Source of the DNA: Lucifuga dentata
Taxonomy: Eukaryota > Chordata > Actinopteri > Ophidiiformes > Bythitidae
Length of the DNA stretch: 64,000 bases
Direction of reading: 5' to 3'
Assembly: GCA_014773175.1 (NCBI GenBank)
Contig: VXCM01000348.1
Location: forward strand, 186,001-250,000
Shown here: positions 1-47,962 of the stretch, piece after piece
How the letters are laid out: each line of letters begins with the position of its first letter
Numbering within the stretch: the first letter of the stretch is position 1
Made by a program: the position numbers and the translations under genes
The notes under the pieces: generated by a model
What the model saw: the letters and a program-made list of their open reading frames with translations, nothing else
What the model was told of the DNA's origin: nothing
The model's database searches: none

Positions 1-1500
1 CCAGCTCAGATACAAAAGTAAAGATCCCAGTGAAAGCAAAGTTAAGTTAAACTGCCTCTATAACTCTGATTAAAATGATAACTGCCTGTTAGAGGGACGG
101 TGTGTAGAGGATATAAAAAAGCAGCACTTGTGTCATCCAATCCAGATGAAATGACTCTCAAATGGAATGATGGGGGAACAGCGTAAAACCGAGGAATGCA
201 TTCCAGGAACGGACTCTTTCCAGTCTCTCTCCATCATATCTGTTTGTCAGCAGCTCCTTTTTTGCAGGGACAGTTTGTCTCCAAACACCATGTAGTTGAT
301 GTTCAGGCCAGTCATAACTAATGTCAACTAATGCAACAACATTCAAGTACCTTTGAGGTTTTACAGATTTGAATCACTGCAAATACCCAAATAAGGCAGT
401 ACAGAGGTAACACTCAGTGGAACAGTTTTATCAAGTCATATGTTAATAAGACACAAGTTACTTGGATGAAGCACCATAACTAAGTAAGTACGTGAATCTA
501 TTCCATCTGTTACTGGTGGAAGAGGTACTAAAATCCTTTGAGTATCAAAACCACAGTAGAAAAGCAATTTTTACAGGTAAAAGTGTTGTGTTCATATTTT
601 TACTTAAGTAAAAATTAACTATTTTGGTTTTACTGTCAGGTGAAAACCTTATAGCTATAGTTTTGGATTTTCGTGCTGTCAGGTCATTAGATAAAGGAAG
701 GAAAAATTATATTTTTAGTTTTGAACCAACTATAAATGTCAGATAAATTTCTGATATTTCCTGTAATGGAAAAAAAAAATTGTAACTCATGGGAAAATGG
801 AATGGAAATAAATGCAAATATTCTAGTACCAACACCTCAAATCTGTTCTAAAGCAGATTACTTGAGTAACTAATTACCTCCCATCCCTGGCTTCTACCAT
901 CCTCTCGCCTCCCTTTACCTGTAACAACCCTTCATGTGATCACGACTGGCAATATTTTCAGCTTCTCCAATATTAATCTCATCGTGTCCATTTATATTCA
1001 TGTGAAATCCATTTTGGAGGTCATAAGTAGTCAACTTGTGTTTTCTTTTGTTGTACTGCCTAACTTAATTAGTAACAGAACACTCCTGATTTTGCTCCCT
1101 TGTTGTTTATAGTAATAGCCTACTTAAGTATAAATGCCTAATTTAAACAAGTGCATGAAATGTGAAGTACAAGTATAGCTCATTGGCACCACCTTGCGGG
1201 GAAACTCTGATATTGCATAGTGTACTTCTCTTTCTAAGTTCATTGTATAGAAGTAATGAGAGAGATCTTGCGAATCTATTCAAGAATTTGCCAATTTCAA
1301 AGACTAATCAGAGCTCGTCGGTCTGTATCTTCAAAAGCGATGAAGACAGAAGCAGAAGAAAAGACTGAAGGTAATAATTACAGCCAGATATGAAAAGATT
1401 CACAGCCTAATTGACTTCCTCAGTTGGTGATGCAAAGACAGTCTTAAAAGACAAGTAACAGACCTGGGTTACTGTAATAAATAACCAAAATATATTCACT
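1..1500. other. Gene-free region beyond the 3' end of meaf6
   Basis: I see no splice-bounded conserved coding block on either strand here. The short open frames have no recognisable family features. About 500-870 is a dispersed fish repeat (listed separately). The rest is AT-rich unique-looking sequence. Confidence 0.6.
500..870 (-). repeat. Dispersed teleost repeat, 'ACTTAAGTA' type (copy 1)
   Basis: The stretch contains the phrases GGTGGAAGAGGTACTAAAAT, ACTTAAGTAAAA and ACTTGAGTAACTAATTA. These belong to a very common fish repeat built on AAGTACTTTTACTTAAGTA-like words. The same family occurs in the opposite orientation at about 22018-22551. Boundaries are approximate and the class of element is not established from the sequence. 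Confidence 0.5.
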
Positions 1501-1510
1501 TTACTGATGT

Positions 1511-1516
1511 TTTATT
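1511..1516 (-). promoter_or_regulatory. meaf6: Candidate poly(A) signal of meaf6
   Basis: On the minus strand this reads AATAAA, about 400 nt downstream of the proposed meaf6 stop codon. That would give a single-exon 3' UTR of roughly 420 nt. It fits the position but is unproven; other A/T-rich hexamers lie nearby. Confidence 0.45.
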
Positions 1517-1921
1517 AAGTATTTTTTGCAAAAAAAAGCCATGTAATAAAAGAAGCTGTGGCAGTCAGTTATGACAATGTGACACTTAACAAAAAGCAAA
1601 ACTTTCCAAAAATGGGAAAGACGGGAATTACACAATAAATACAGTCTTTTTTTTTTAAACACTGTACAAGATGGTGTTACTGCAGGTTGCTCTGTTCGGG
1701 CCTCAAACAACATGCTGCACCATACAGCTACTAACTGGTATGTCATAACCATGGATGTATCCAAAGGTAAATGGTAAGGGGGAATGTTTCAAGCAATACA
1801 CACAGTACAGGATGTAATATGGCAACCAACAAAGGCATACAAAGTTCACAAAGTCCAGAAATTGTGTGTTTCTTTCTATATATATATCCTCTCATTTGTC
1901 CAGGTCTTCCAGTCATGTTCA

Positions 1922-7728
<5,807 letters not shown>

Positions 7729-9717
7729 ATGTCGTCCTTTCGAATCATGGAGAAAATATATCGAGGACTGAATGAAAGTGAGTCTAAATATTGTCAGAAT
7801 CAATGTATGAAATGCTCGTTTTTTAATACAAATGCAGCTTAATGTGAGACATGATTATTTTGACCTTTATAGTTGGTAAAGTTCCTGGTTATAACTTCAC
7901 ATCTTCAATACCAACTAAATACCAAAGAGTGGTGACAAACAATCAAGAGAAGAAAGGATTTTCATCTCAAGCTAAAAGATTCCCCTCTCAACTCTGTCTG
8001 GTTTGAAAATTCAAGTCTAGTAACTCCTCTAATAACTATTATTATCAAACAGCTTACTGCAATGCAACATAAATACAGTGATTTATGTTTATTTTAGGAT
8101 GAAACCCCAGCACCTGGCACCTATGGGTGTATTTCCAATGCTGAGATTACCAGCCCCTCTTTCTCCAAGAAGGGCACCACAGGCTTTGTATCTGAGGTCA
8201 GCTCACCATGTTATTTGTTTTCTCATTTCAGTGTGGCCAGTAATATGCTTCTGTCATTTTGTTTTAGAAGAGAAGGTTTGTTTTCTGAAACTGCTTTATC
8301 ATATCATCATATCTCTTCTAGACTTTCAGAGTTCCCTGTAACGCACGGAGACGAAGAATCCCAGCACCAAACACATACAACTTGCAGGGATCCTTTATAA
8401 ACAAATTTGACTTTAACACTGGAGTCTCCAGGGTGTTCAGGTTGCCTGTGGCTGTGCAGCTGGATGGTCCAAAGCACACAACTCCAGCCCCAAATCAATA
8501 TGATGTGTGTGAAACCTTGCAGGGTGTATGCATTGATCCTTTGCTCTGTGGCCTGTAGCTTTTGTGTATACGCTTGTCTTTTTTTGTGTGTAGGTCTGTT
8601 TTGGAGGAAGTGAGAGAAACTCTTCGGTGGCTGGTACATCACCTTTCCTGTCAAAAACTGGACGCAGCGCTTTTTACCTGAATAAAAATGTGCCATCACC
8701 ATGTAACTACCTTATGTGACATCATGCATAATATCATTTTCTGTGCTTTTTTTTCTTCCCCCAAATGTCTGCTGCTTACTGTTATTTTCCCTTGCATTTT
8801 TAATATTAAATTTCTTCAAGGCCACTATGAGGTAAAGGACAACTTAATCCAGAGGGGCCCCATGGTAGCCTTGTCCCCCTTCCGATCAAAAACTTGCAGA
8901 ATTCCTGCTCCAATGGACAACTGTTTTCCAGGCCCAGGAGCCTATAGTCCTCATCAGGCCCCTGCACCTGTGAAGAGAACCATCCTGCCGTGAGTAAATC
9001 TGTAATATTCATTGGATTATGATTGTAAATCCAATAAGCTTTTTCATTAGCCTAAACATGTACATCCTGTCATCCATGTTTCAAGGAGAGGACATTATTT
9101 GGCACTATCAACACCTGCTCTGATTGTTCCTAAGGACCCTCCCTTACCAGGCCCTGGGCAGTATGATATAATAAAATGTTATAGCCCATCTAAACATCCC
9201 ATGTCTGCTGCGTTTGCATCCAGAACTGAACGAATACCCAAAGATTCACAGGGGAATCTGAGTCCAGGTCCAGGTACTGTTTTAAGGGAAAATCAACCAT
9301 ATTACTATATAATAACTACACTGTTAAATTAGGCATTTTTAGTGCACTTTACATTTCCAGGCATTCTGTTCTTAAGTGGTGTACTGTTCCTGTTTATGTG
9401 GGTAAAGTGCAGGTGATGTGATTTCTTATCAGCATGGCTATAGTGTAGTTTGATAGTAGAAATCATTTTAATTCCCTAAAATACAGCAGTCATCAATCAT
9501 GAAAATCAATTTTTGGTGTCACCAAAACTTTCAGTTTTCCAGTTTTCATTGCATAAAGTAATAATAGTTGTTTAACTGATGTTATTTCACATGTGAAGTA
9601 TTAAGTTGAACTTTTTTTTTTTTTTTTTTTTTGCCCTTTTCAGGTTTCTATGAGCCACAAGTGCTGTCAAAGCAGTCCTTCTTTTACAGTGATACCAAGA
9701 TTTGGGTTCCCACATGA
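7729..9717 (+). CDS. stpg1: STPG1 (sperm-tail PG-rich repeat-containing protein 1; MAPO2)
   Basis: Member of the sperm-tail PG-rich repeat family, linked to sperm flagella and cilia; human STPG1/MAPO2 is also reported to promote apoptosis after O6-methylguanine damage. Exons: 7729-7777, 7873-8000, 8098-8196, 8322-8504, 8594-8702, 8821-8989, 9086-9273 and 9644-9717. Phases agree throughout and total 332 aa plus stop, against about 334 in human. PG-rich repeats are visible as PAPGTYG, PAPNTYN, PAPNQYD, FPGPGAYSP, LPGPGQYDI and SPGPGFYEP. The early IPTKYQRVV and the end QSFFYSDTKIWVPT also match the family. The ATG at 7729 is the first that opens the phased frame. The exon 2 donor (GTTTGA) is weak, and the exon 5-6 junction gives Cys where a Gly is expected, so these two junctions are the least certain. 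No transmembrane or signal segment is seen. Confidence 0.93.
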
Positions 9718-9833
9718 AGCTTTCAGGGAAACCTTTGCTGGAAATATGTAAATATCTCACACACTATGACCTGCTGTCTGTCAGTACATGCTTTCATGCA
9801 TGGTGTGTGTCCTGGGTGGATTATGTTTAAAAA

Positions 9834-9839
9834 ATTAAA
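9834..9839 (+). promoter_or_regulatory. stpg1: Possible poly(A) signal of stpg1
   Basis: ATTAAA lies about 120 nt after the stop codon, with further ATTAAA-like words near 9860-9870. The choice among them is uncertain. Confidence 0.3.
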
Positions 9840-12254
9840 TAATTGTTTTGGTGAAAGATGTATTAAAATTAAACTTTTGGAATTATTGAAACTGTACTTA
9901 TTGAAAGTTTTTGCCATTCGTGACCCCAATATTCTGATGAAGTGTTGTCCTCTAATCTTGAGATGACGCAGCAGCGAATGTTGATGCAGCTTTTAACAGC
10001 TGCTGGTCTTGTCACTGCTTCACCGCAGTAACAGCTGAGTGTTTGAGATGATACCACCATGCCAACTGCTAGAGGGAAGGCAGAGGGTGGAGAGTGTGAC
10101 TCTGTACGTGAGCAATGTGACTGACTGGGCATGAGACAGTTTAACCTAAAAGACAAGTGGACACAACAGTCACACTCTTTTTTCTGCAATGAACTCTCTT
10201 TAGTTGTCGGTCTGCGACACTGCATTCTCTTTTATTTAAACCATAAAGCATCTTTTTGCTGCGAAAACAATTTTCAAACACTGATGTGACATGTTTTACG
10301 TTCACCAGGTACTGCTGTTAACATGGAAACTAGCGTCACAATTGCACCTAGATTGAAATGACTGGAGAAAACATCAAAATGGTGCTGTACTGCTATTTAT
10401 ATTGAGTTGTCATTTTAATCTGTGAGGAAAGAGATGCAGTCGTTTTAAATCACAGTGACATCTGCTTGCAAAGATAAATAAGTTTGATTTTTTTTCTCGC
10501 CGGCATGTGTTAAATGTTCTCTGCTCTCAAAAACCGCAGCAACTGCTGACATGCTTGATCCAACACTGTAACAGCTGTAGATATATTCAGACTCTGACTT
10601 CAATAATGTGCTCTCCACATATATGTACTTGCCCTGTAAAGCCAACCCATTGTGTTGTTGTTGGGGTTTTACAATGAGAATTTTAGAATTCTTTTTTGCA
10701 AAATGAATGAGTCTGATCAAAAGTGTGTATGGGGGAATCCTTTTAAGTCCTTTAAATTTATGTCTATGTTTGAATTTTTTTCAGACAGAACTGTAGTGTT
10801 CTTGTGGTAATTTGAGGGAGGCAGCCATTACTGACATACCTCTGTGGGTTTATGGGAGGCACTCAGATCCTCCCTGCGTCTCACAGTCAGATGTGGGCAA
10901 GTACGGACCTGCATAACATCAAACAAAGTCTCACTGAGAAAGCCCTCTGTTGTGGGAATTGTTCCAGCATACCTGCAGATTCAATCAGTGACTCAATGAT
11001 AAAAGTAAAATCCCTCTTTTATATAATCAAGTGCTTAGCAAGTTTTATAAAAAAGCTAAATTCAATCAGCTACACTTCTACAGAATCACAGATATGAACT
11101 CAAATGAATGTAAACTGGGTTTCAGGTTTGATTTGGCTTTTGTTCCACCCAATAATGTCTGAGAGAGCCAATAAAAAGCTGTAGTGTCGTGCTAAAGTGA
11201 TGCTGCCCACAGAGCAAACAACTATCAGTCAACATACGCTTATGTCTTTTTCTTGGCAGATCGTCAGTGCTTTGCAGGCACAATTTGTTCTGCTATAATT
11301 TCAAAAGGCTTGCGTTAAAAACTTACAGTGTATTTATGGAATCCTTAGCAGGAATGCAAAAAACATATGAAGTGTGAAGATATGATGAGGGGTACTAAAA
11401 TAATGTCAGAAAAACATCTGAGCCTTTACTTACAGAAAGAGGTTGTTGTAGATGAGCGTAGCAGTGTCCTTGGATAATAGAACAGTAGGTTTTCAGCAGG
11501 TTAACATAAGGCTTAGCACTTTTGCAGTGAATATCATCATCAGTGCACAAAGAGCCTGTTCACTGATTAAAGTTTTCTCTGTGTTTCTGGCCGAATAAGG
11601 TTAATTCTAGGAAACGATCATATATACTCAAAAATACACCCTCCTCTGTTCCCTAACATGTGACTTTGCATAATTTTTTGCTAAACAAGTTCACCGAGCA
11701 ACTCTAAACCTGTATTTATAGTATGAGGCATTTTATTTTTCAGTAGAAATAGGTTGTGAGACAAGATCTGGACAGTATGGATCTGGTAGTCTCTTAGTGC
11801 CGTATAGGGAAATGCTTTTTACTGTGTGGGCGTGTGTATCTAATGTATGTACAGAAAGAGATGGAGACTGAGTGGAGACGATGGCTGAGGTTTATTGAGC
11901 GCTCACTGCCTCTCTCCCACTGCTGCATTGCATTTCCTGCCCTTGTGTTTCTAAATCTCATAACTGCATCAACAAGTCATTTGTTTTTTAAACAGAGGCT
12001 TCAGACTCAGCGGTGCAGAATAGAGTAGCTCACAGCCATTCACTCCCTCGTAGGCACCACACTTCAGACCCACCTCCATTAACCCTGATGAAAATGCTTT
12101 GATTATGAATAATATGCATTATTATGAATAATGATATCTAATTTGAATAATATGCATTATTCTTTTTTTTTTTTAAATAATCTATTTCTTCTATTCTAAT
12201 CATCTATTTATTTGGAATTGTAGGTTTGTTGTGATTTGACACCATAGTTTCTGA

Positions 12255-12360
12255 AGGTTTAACATCCTTCTGTGCATTCATTTCTGACTGACGAAGTCAT
12301 TTTGATGAATGGTGAAACGTTTCAGAATTAAAAACTTGAATCCGGTTGACTTGACCCCGC
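12255..12360. repeat. Dispersed fish repeat fragment ('GGTGAAACGTTTC' type)
   Basis: The phrase ACGAAGTCATTTTGATGAAT, then GGTGAAACGTTTC, then a GTTGACTTGACC end, is a recurring fish repeat tail. The class cannot be fixed from this fragment. Confidence 0.4.
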
Positions 12361-12489
12361 TTTCATATACTATATCCTGATGAAGATGCTTTCCTTTCCT
12401 TTTCATGTGTCTCAGGGCAGACAGTGGATTGATTAGCAGTGATTCAAGGCTTTACATGCTATCTTTAGCCTCCATGTACAGTTCAATGT

Positions 12490-12620
12490 TAAAGGAATAC
12501 TTCAAATGAAAATTCAGCCATCTACTAATAAGCCATAAAACAATGAAAAAGTTTTGTTTTTTGGATGTATAATTCCATTTATTTGTAGTTTTGAGAAGGT
12601 TGCGATTGTGCAGTAGCTAA
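12490..12620. repeat. Possible MITE-like fragment starting TTAAAGGAATACTTCA
   Basis: TTAAAGGAATACTTC followed by an AAAATTCAGCCATCT-like segment resembles a widespread fish element that begins at a TTAA. No matching right end was found, so this is a partial or unverified copy. Confidence 0.3.
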
Positions 12621-13679
12621 ATTCCAGAGTTTCCAGTGGCAAATTTTAATTTAAGGGAACAATGACAACTGGGAAAGAAATAAAATGTGAACCAACCGAA
12701 ATGAACATTCCGGACAATTACAAGTCTCTAACATCAGCCACAACCCAAGTGTGTTGAGTCCTGAAGTCTATAAATTTTCCTTAGTGTCTCCACCAGGCTA
12801 AGTACATCATGCATTTTTTATTTGTCTTCCATACATTTAGCCTTTTAGCAGTCAATTTACGTCCTACAGCATGTTGCATTCTCCATCCTGCTGCTTGTTC
12901 TATGAGTTTTAACATTAGCAGTATGAAATTTTATTACTTTATTCTATTTTATTTTATTCAGTGCCACTCTTCATATCCTGGATACTGAAGAAAAGCACAA
13001 TGAAGCATGCAGATGACCTCATGTATAATTAATCTGAATTCTAATAAAAAAAAAAAACAAAAAACAAAAAGCATATGGGGTGTGAATCTGGACAGACTAT
13101 AAAAAAAAAAAAATACTTTGAAAAATTAATGACACATCTCAGCAATGTAATGTCTCCAGTTCTTTCAGTTCCTTTTTCAATTTCAATTCAGTTCTTTTAG
13201 GAGTTGGGCAGGCATGGAGAAAGCTGATCATCATGAATTAAAATGTTAAATGATTTGACATCATCCAAAATTATTCAGTAATTCCAATATTTCGATAATT
13301 CTAACAATTTACAGCATGGGCAACTCTATTATCAAACTATCCCCTAAAAATGTTTAATGTATCCACAGCAGCATATACTGTAGATTGCATGTTGAGTTAT
13401 GATTTGCTTCCTTTTTTATTTTATTTTTTTTACCTCCTGTTCTCCATTTTATCTGACAGGAATGGACAGCAGACTTTCCCCTGCAACACTGTCCTACTCT
13501 ATCCTGCAGCAGCAGGAAGGTCGTGTTAATTCTTAATAAGCTTGTCATCATTGCTACTCAGAACAGCATGCTGGGAGATAATTCCCTGTTGCTTTGTGTG
13601 TATGAGTGTTAAAGCTGCAAATGTGCAGCTATTAAGTGGTGAGTTTATTGAGACCTCTATATGTTTCTTTATGACATTT

Positions 13680-14010
13680 CAGATTCAGATTCAGATTCAA
13701 CTTTATTGTCATTGCATATGTCACAAGTACAAGCAACGAAATGCAGATTGCATCTAAACCAGAAGTGCTTCAGCAGTAATTAAATAACATATGATACAAT
13801 ATATACAGGGAGTAAGGTATGAAATGATATATAAATATGTATCTACATGAATGTCTATTTTACAGATATGTACAAGCTCTGAACAGGTTTGGCTATGACT
13901 ATAATAATGATACAGTGTGAATAACTATACAGTATGTACAGAAATGCAAATTGTGATTATTGGCAGATTATACAGTATGTACAGTAGTGCATAGGGAATG
14001 ATTTACAGTA
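13680..14010. repeat. Dispersed fish repeat ('ACTTTATTGTCATTGCA' type)
   Basis: A GATTCA trimer repeat is followed by AACTTTATTGTCATTGCAT, ACAAGTACAAGCAACGAAATG and ACCAGAAGTGC, then degenerate TACAGTATGTACA units. The (GATTCA)n end suggests a LINE-derived tail. Boundaries are approximate. Confidence 0.5.
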
Positions 14011-14537
14011 TATAACTGCGTTATCCCCATGATGATACTATAGGATTTTCTAGTAATATTCCTGGAGAGACTTTGTTTTGGAACTTCAGACCTATTTCAT
14101 CTTTTTATTTTGATTAATATAATTACACTATATAAAGATTAAAAATGGCTCTGAGGCAAAGCATATCTTGAATGTTACAAACATGTTAATTAATGCATAA
14201 GTAATTGCTATAATGACACAGACAATCTGTTTAGTATGCTGTAATAACAACTCACTTTGTTGCAGTCAGGCAGGCCTGTTTTCAGCTGCTAGAAATCATC
14301 TGATGGATCCAACCATTCACGTGTTCCAAGAGTTAAGGGTAAACTTGTGTCCTACATTGTTAATATAGTTGTAATACATGGAAGGCCTAATTGTAAATAA
14401 AATATACAATTTTTTTCTTATCAATATATGCCTTTACATATTGTAGTGCCTCTATCATTAGAAACGTATGTTTCTTCCCTCTCCAAACAGATGGTATAGC
14501 CCAGTTCTCCGGCATGTGGTTTTTCCCTAAATTCTGT

Positions 14538-14570
14538 TGCGTCATGTTAGCGAAAGCAATACCGGAAGTG
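14538..14570. promoter_or_regulatory. Candidate promoter element: CRE-like site plus ETS site
   Basis: TGCGTCAT (14538-14545, ATF/CREB-like) and ACCGGAAGTG (14561-14570, a strong ETS match) lie 16 bp apart, about 755 bp before the proposed map7d1 start codon. Such pairs are common in housekeeping promoters. No transcript evidence is available. Confidence 0.3.
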
Positions 14571-14970
14571 AAGAAACCTTGCCTCCAAAATACAATCAGT
14601 ATTGGTATGACGATGAATGTAGAAAAGTCGCCTAACAGGGTTCAGTCGCTCCTTTTATAGTTTAAGCTCAATATTATATTGGTAGAAAATATGCTTTAAA
14701 ATATAGTTTCTGAGAATTTCTCAGAAACCTATTTCAGTGTGATCTTCTGAGGAATATCAATTTACCATCACTGGCACTTCTGTATTAAATGTGCGCTAGT
14801 CTGGGTTTTATTTTGAAAAATATAACCAGAAGTGGTATTTGTGTTTGTGTGGAACTTAATTTTTGTCCTGCGGTTCACAGACTGAAATCTTTTTAGTCTC
14901 AGAGCAGATCTTCCACTTCAGACACGTACGTCCATTGGATTTTATTTAGTCTTGACTATAACACGACATT

Positions 14971-15094
14971 CTTCTTCTTTTCCTTTCGGCTTTCCCTTCA
15001 GGGGTCACCACAGCGAATCATCTGCCTCCATCTAACCCTATCCTCTGCCTCCTCTTCTCTCACACCAACTAACTTCATGTCCTCTTTCACTACA
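14971..15094 (-). mobile_element. Short retroposon insertion flanked by 17-bp target-site duplications
   Basis: The 124-bp insert is bounded on both sides by the identical 17-mer GACTATAACACGACATT (14954-14970 and 15095-15111), the hallmark of target-primed reverse transcription. Read on the minus strand, the insert ends in GAAAAGAAGAAG, an A/G-rich tail. Internal phrases such as GGGGTCACCACAGCGAATCA belong to a common fish repeat that I believe is the 3' end of a LINE. It ends about 210 bp before the map7d1 start codon. Confidence 0.85.
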
Positions 15095-15324
15095 GACTAT
15101 AACACGACATTGAGTTCAGTTAACTGTGATCGACCATTTTAGACATTCCCCGCTGTTTTCAATTGGATCCTTATTCATTTTAAATTATTTTTCTCGCTTT
15201 TTTTTCCATTCCGGTTGGATTTACAAAGGGCGTGTTTGGGCGATCTATACCGGGAGTTTCGTCTGCTGTACTTGTGCGGCTCTGAGGAATGACAGCAACT
15301 GGAACGGGACTGCGATCTGCGTGA

Positions 15325-46233
<30,909 letters not shown>

Positions 46234-46875
46234 GTCCTCACACATCCCTGCAAATGCGCCTTACATCTCTTTCAGCTACGAGATTCCCGCCACACTACAG
46301 CGGCTTATACATCAGTGTGCCAAACGATGAACTGTGCTGAAATCACTACCTGCCGCACAGGACAAAGAGGAGGAGCAAAACTCTGCCATAATAATTAAAA
46401 AAAAAAAACCCTTAAAAATATAAAAAATAAAAATTGCAACAAGTANCTGCCATAATAATTAAAAAAAAAAAACCCTTAAAAATATAAAAAATAAAAATTG
46501 CAACAAGTATTCTCTTTCTTCACTGCGTGTTACGGTGCAGCATTTGTCAAGTTTTATCGAAATGTCACATGCAGATTTTATGATGCACCTTAAAAAAGAC
46601 TGACTGTATCAAATTTTAGAAAGTACAGTATAAGATTCTGGAAATACATAATATTTGACAATGGTTGTTGTTATCGTCATTATGATATTGTTATTGTTAT
46701 CTTAAGTTGAACAATGTGTGTGTTTGTTGTTTTTGTCTTGAAGTATTGATTATTTAACATGGGGAGCATTGTAAGGAGTGGCCACAGACAGTGTATGTAA
46801 ATGTATAATGAGCCTGGCTGCCGAGGCTTCCTGTTACAGGGGATCTGTGAAATAAAGCTTTATGAAAGGGACTGA
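46234..46875 (+). other. map7d1: map7d1 3' UTR
   Basis: The sequence from the stop codon to the poly(A) signal has no intron-like features. It includes a 63-nt assembly duplication (46383-46445, N at 46446) built on an AT-rich segment. Confidence 0.65.
46851..46856 (+). promoter_or_regulatory. map7d1: Poly(A) signal of map7d1
   Basis: AATAAA about 620 nt after the stop codon, followed by AGCTTTATGAAAG and then GT-rich sequence (TCTGTCTGTGTGT), as expected of a cleavage and polyadenylation site. Confidence 0.7.
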
Positions 46876-47922
46876 GCTGTCTGTCTGTGTGTCCAGTTTC
46901 TGTCAAGATGTCCACCAGGAGACATACACATATATATATATACATACACATACATACATACATGTGAAGATTTTACATCGATTAACTCTAATTTTGGATA
47001 TTTATTTTGAAATTCTGTTCGTTAACGATGAAATGTGATTTTATCATCGTGGGGTAGCTACGAACAGAAGTTAATAATTAAAAGTATTAGCAATAGCTTT
47101 CCTGTTTTTGGAGTCGTGCTGCAGCCCAATTACAGTATGTTGATAAAATCTATAAATGTAATTGCATCATGGAGAATCTGGCTGTTTTTAAAAGATCTTC
47201 GAATTGCTTTTGAACCATTTGTTCTTAAAAAAAAAAAAAAAANAAAAAAAAAAAAAAATTGTAAGCGGTGGTTTCAGGTCAGCTAATTCAGTTCTCAGTT
47301 TTATACCAACTGTAATTTATTAAAAAGAAGATGATATATGTATATTTTATTTTATTGTGATTTAATAGCTGCCCTCTGCTTGATTTGAATCTCTGGCAGT
47401 GTTGACCTGCTGACACCTTTTTTTGGAAAAAAATATAAAGGAAAGATTTCAGCAAGTCAAACTTACATACAGTCAAAATGAATTAAGCTCTAGTATAAAA
47501 TGTTTAAAGCCCTGCACACTCATACAGGTGTTTTCTGCCACTCTGGCTGGTTAGACGTCTTTTAAGGTTGGAGTTCGGCAGAGCTAAGATCTGGAAGGCA
47601 GCTATCAGGCATTGTTATAAAACTGAAGCTTCTGCAATTATCCTGTAAAGATCATATTCAGCTGGATATATATATATATATAAAAAGCCCTTCTTGCAAA
47701 CACAAGTTACAAAGTGCTTAACTCATAATACCATAAAAGAGCCACAGACAACAAGAACAAAAATACAATTGCTTTTATTATACAGCACTATTACTATACA
47801 ATAATGCTATTTTATTTGTTATCTGTATTTTTCATATTATATCCACACCATTCATAGAAGATCAAAGCTGGGAAAACTCTCCAGCTCTTTAGCTTAGTTC
47901 CCACATCAGCAACAAGATAGAG

Positions 47923-47962
<40 letters not shown>

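Larger units (their letters stand above)
9840..14953. other. Intergenic region between stpg1 and map7d1
   Basis: No conserved splice-bounded coding block is visible on either strand. The region holds dispersed-repeat pieces at about 12255-12360, 12490-12620 and 13680-14010, and a candidate distal promoter near 14538-14570. The rest looks like unique AT-rich sequence. Confidence 0.55.

Noticed and set aside
8078..8613. Several overlapping open frames on both strands around stpg1 exons 3-5
   Set aside because: They run across the splice sites of stpg1 and do not contain the PG-rich repeats in frame.
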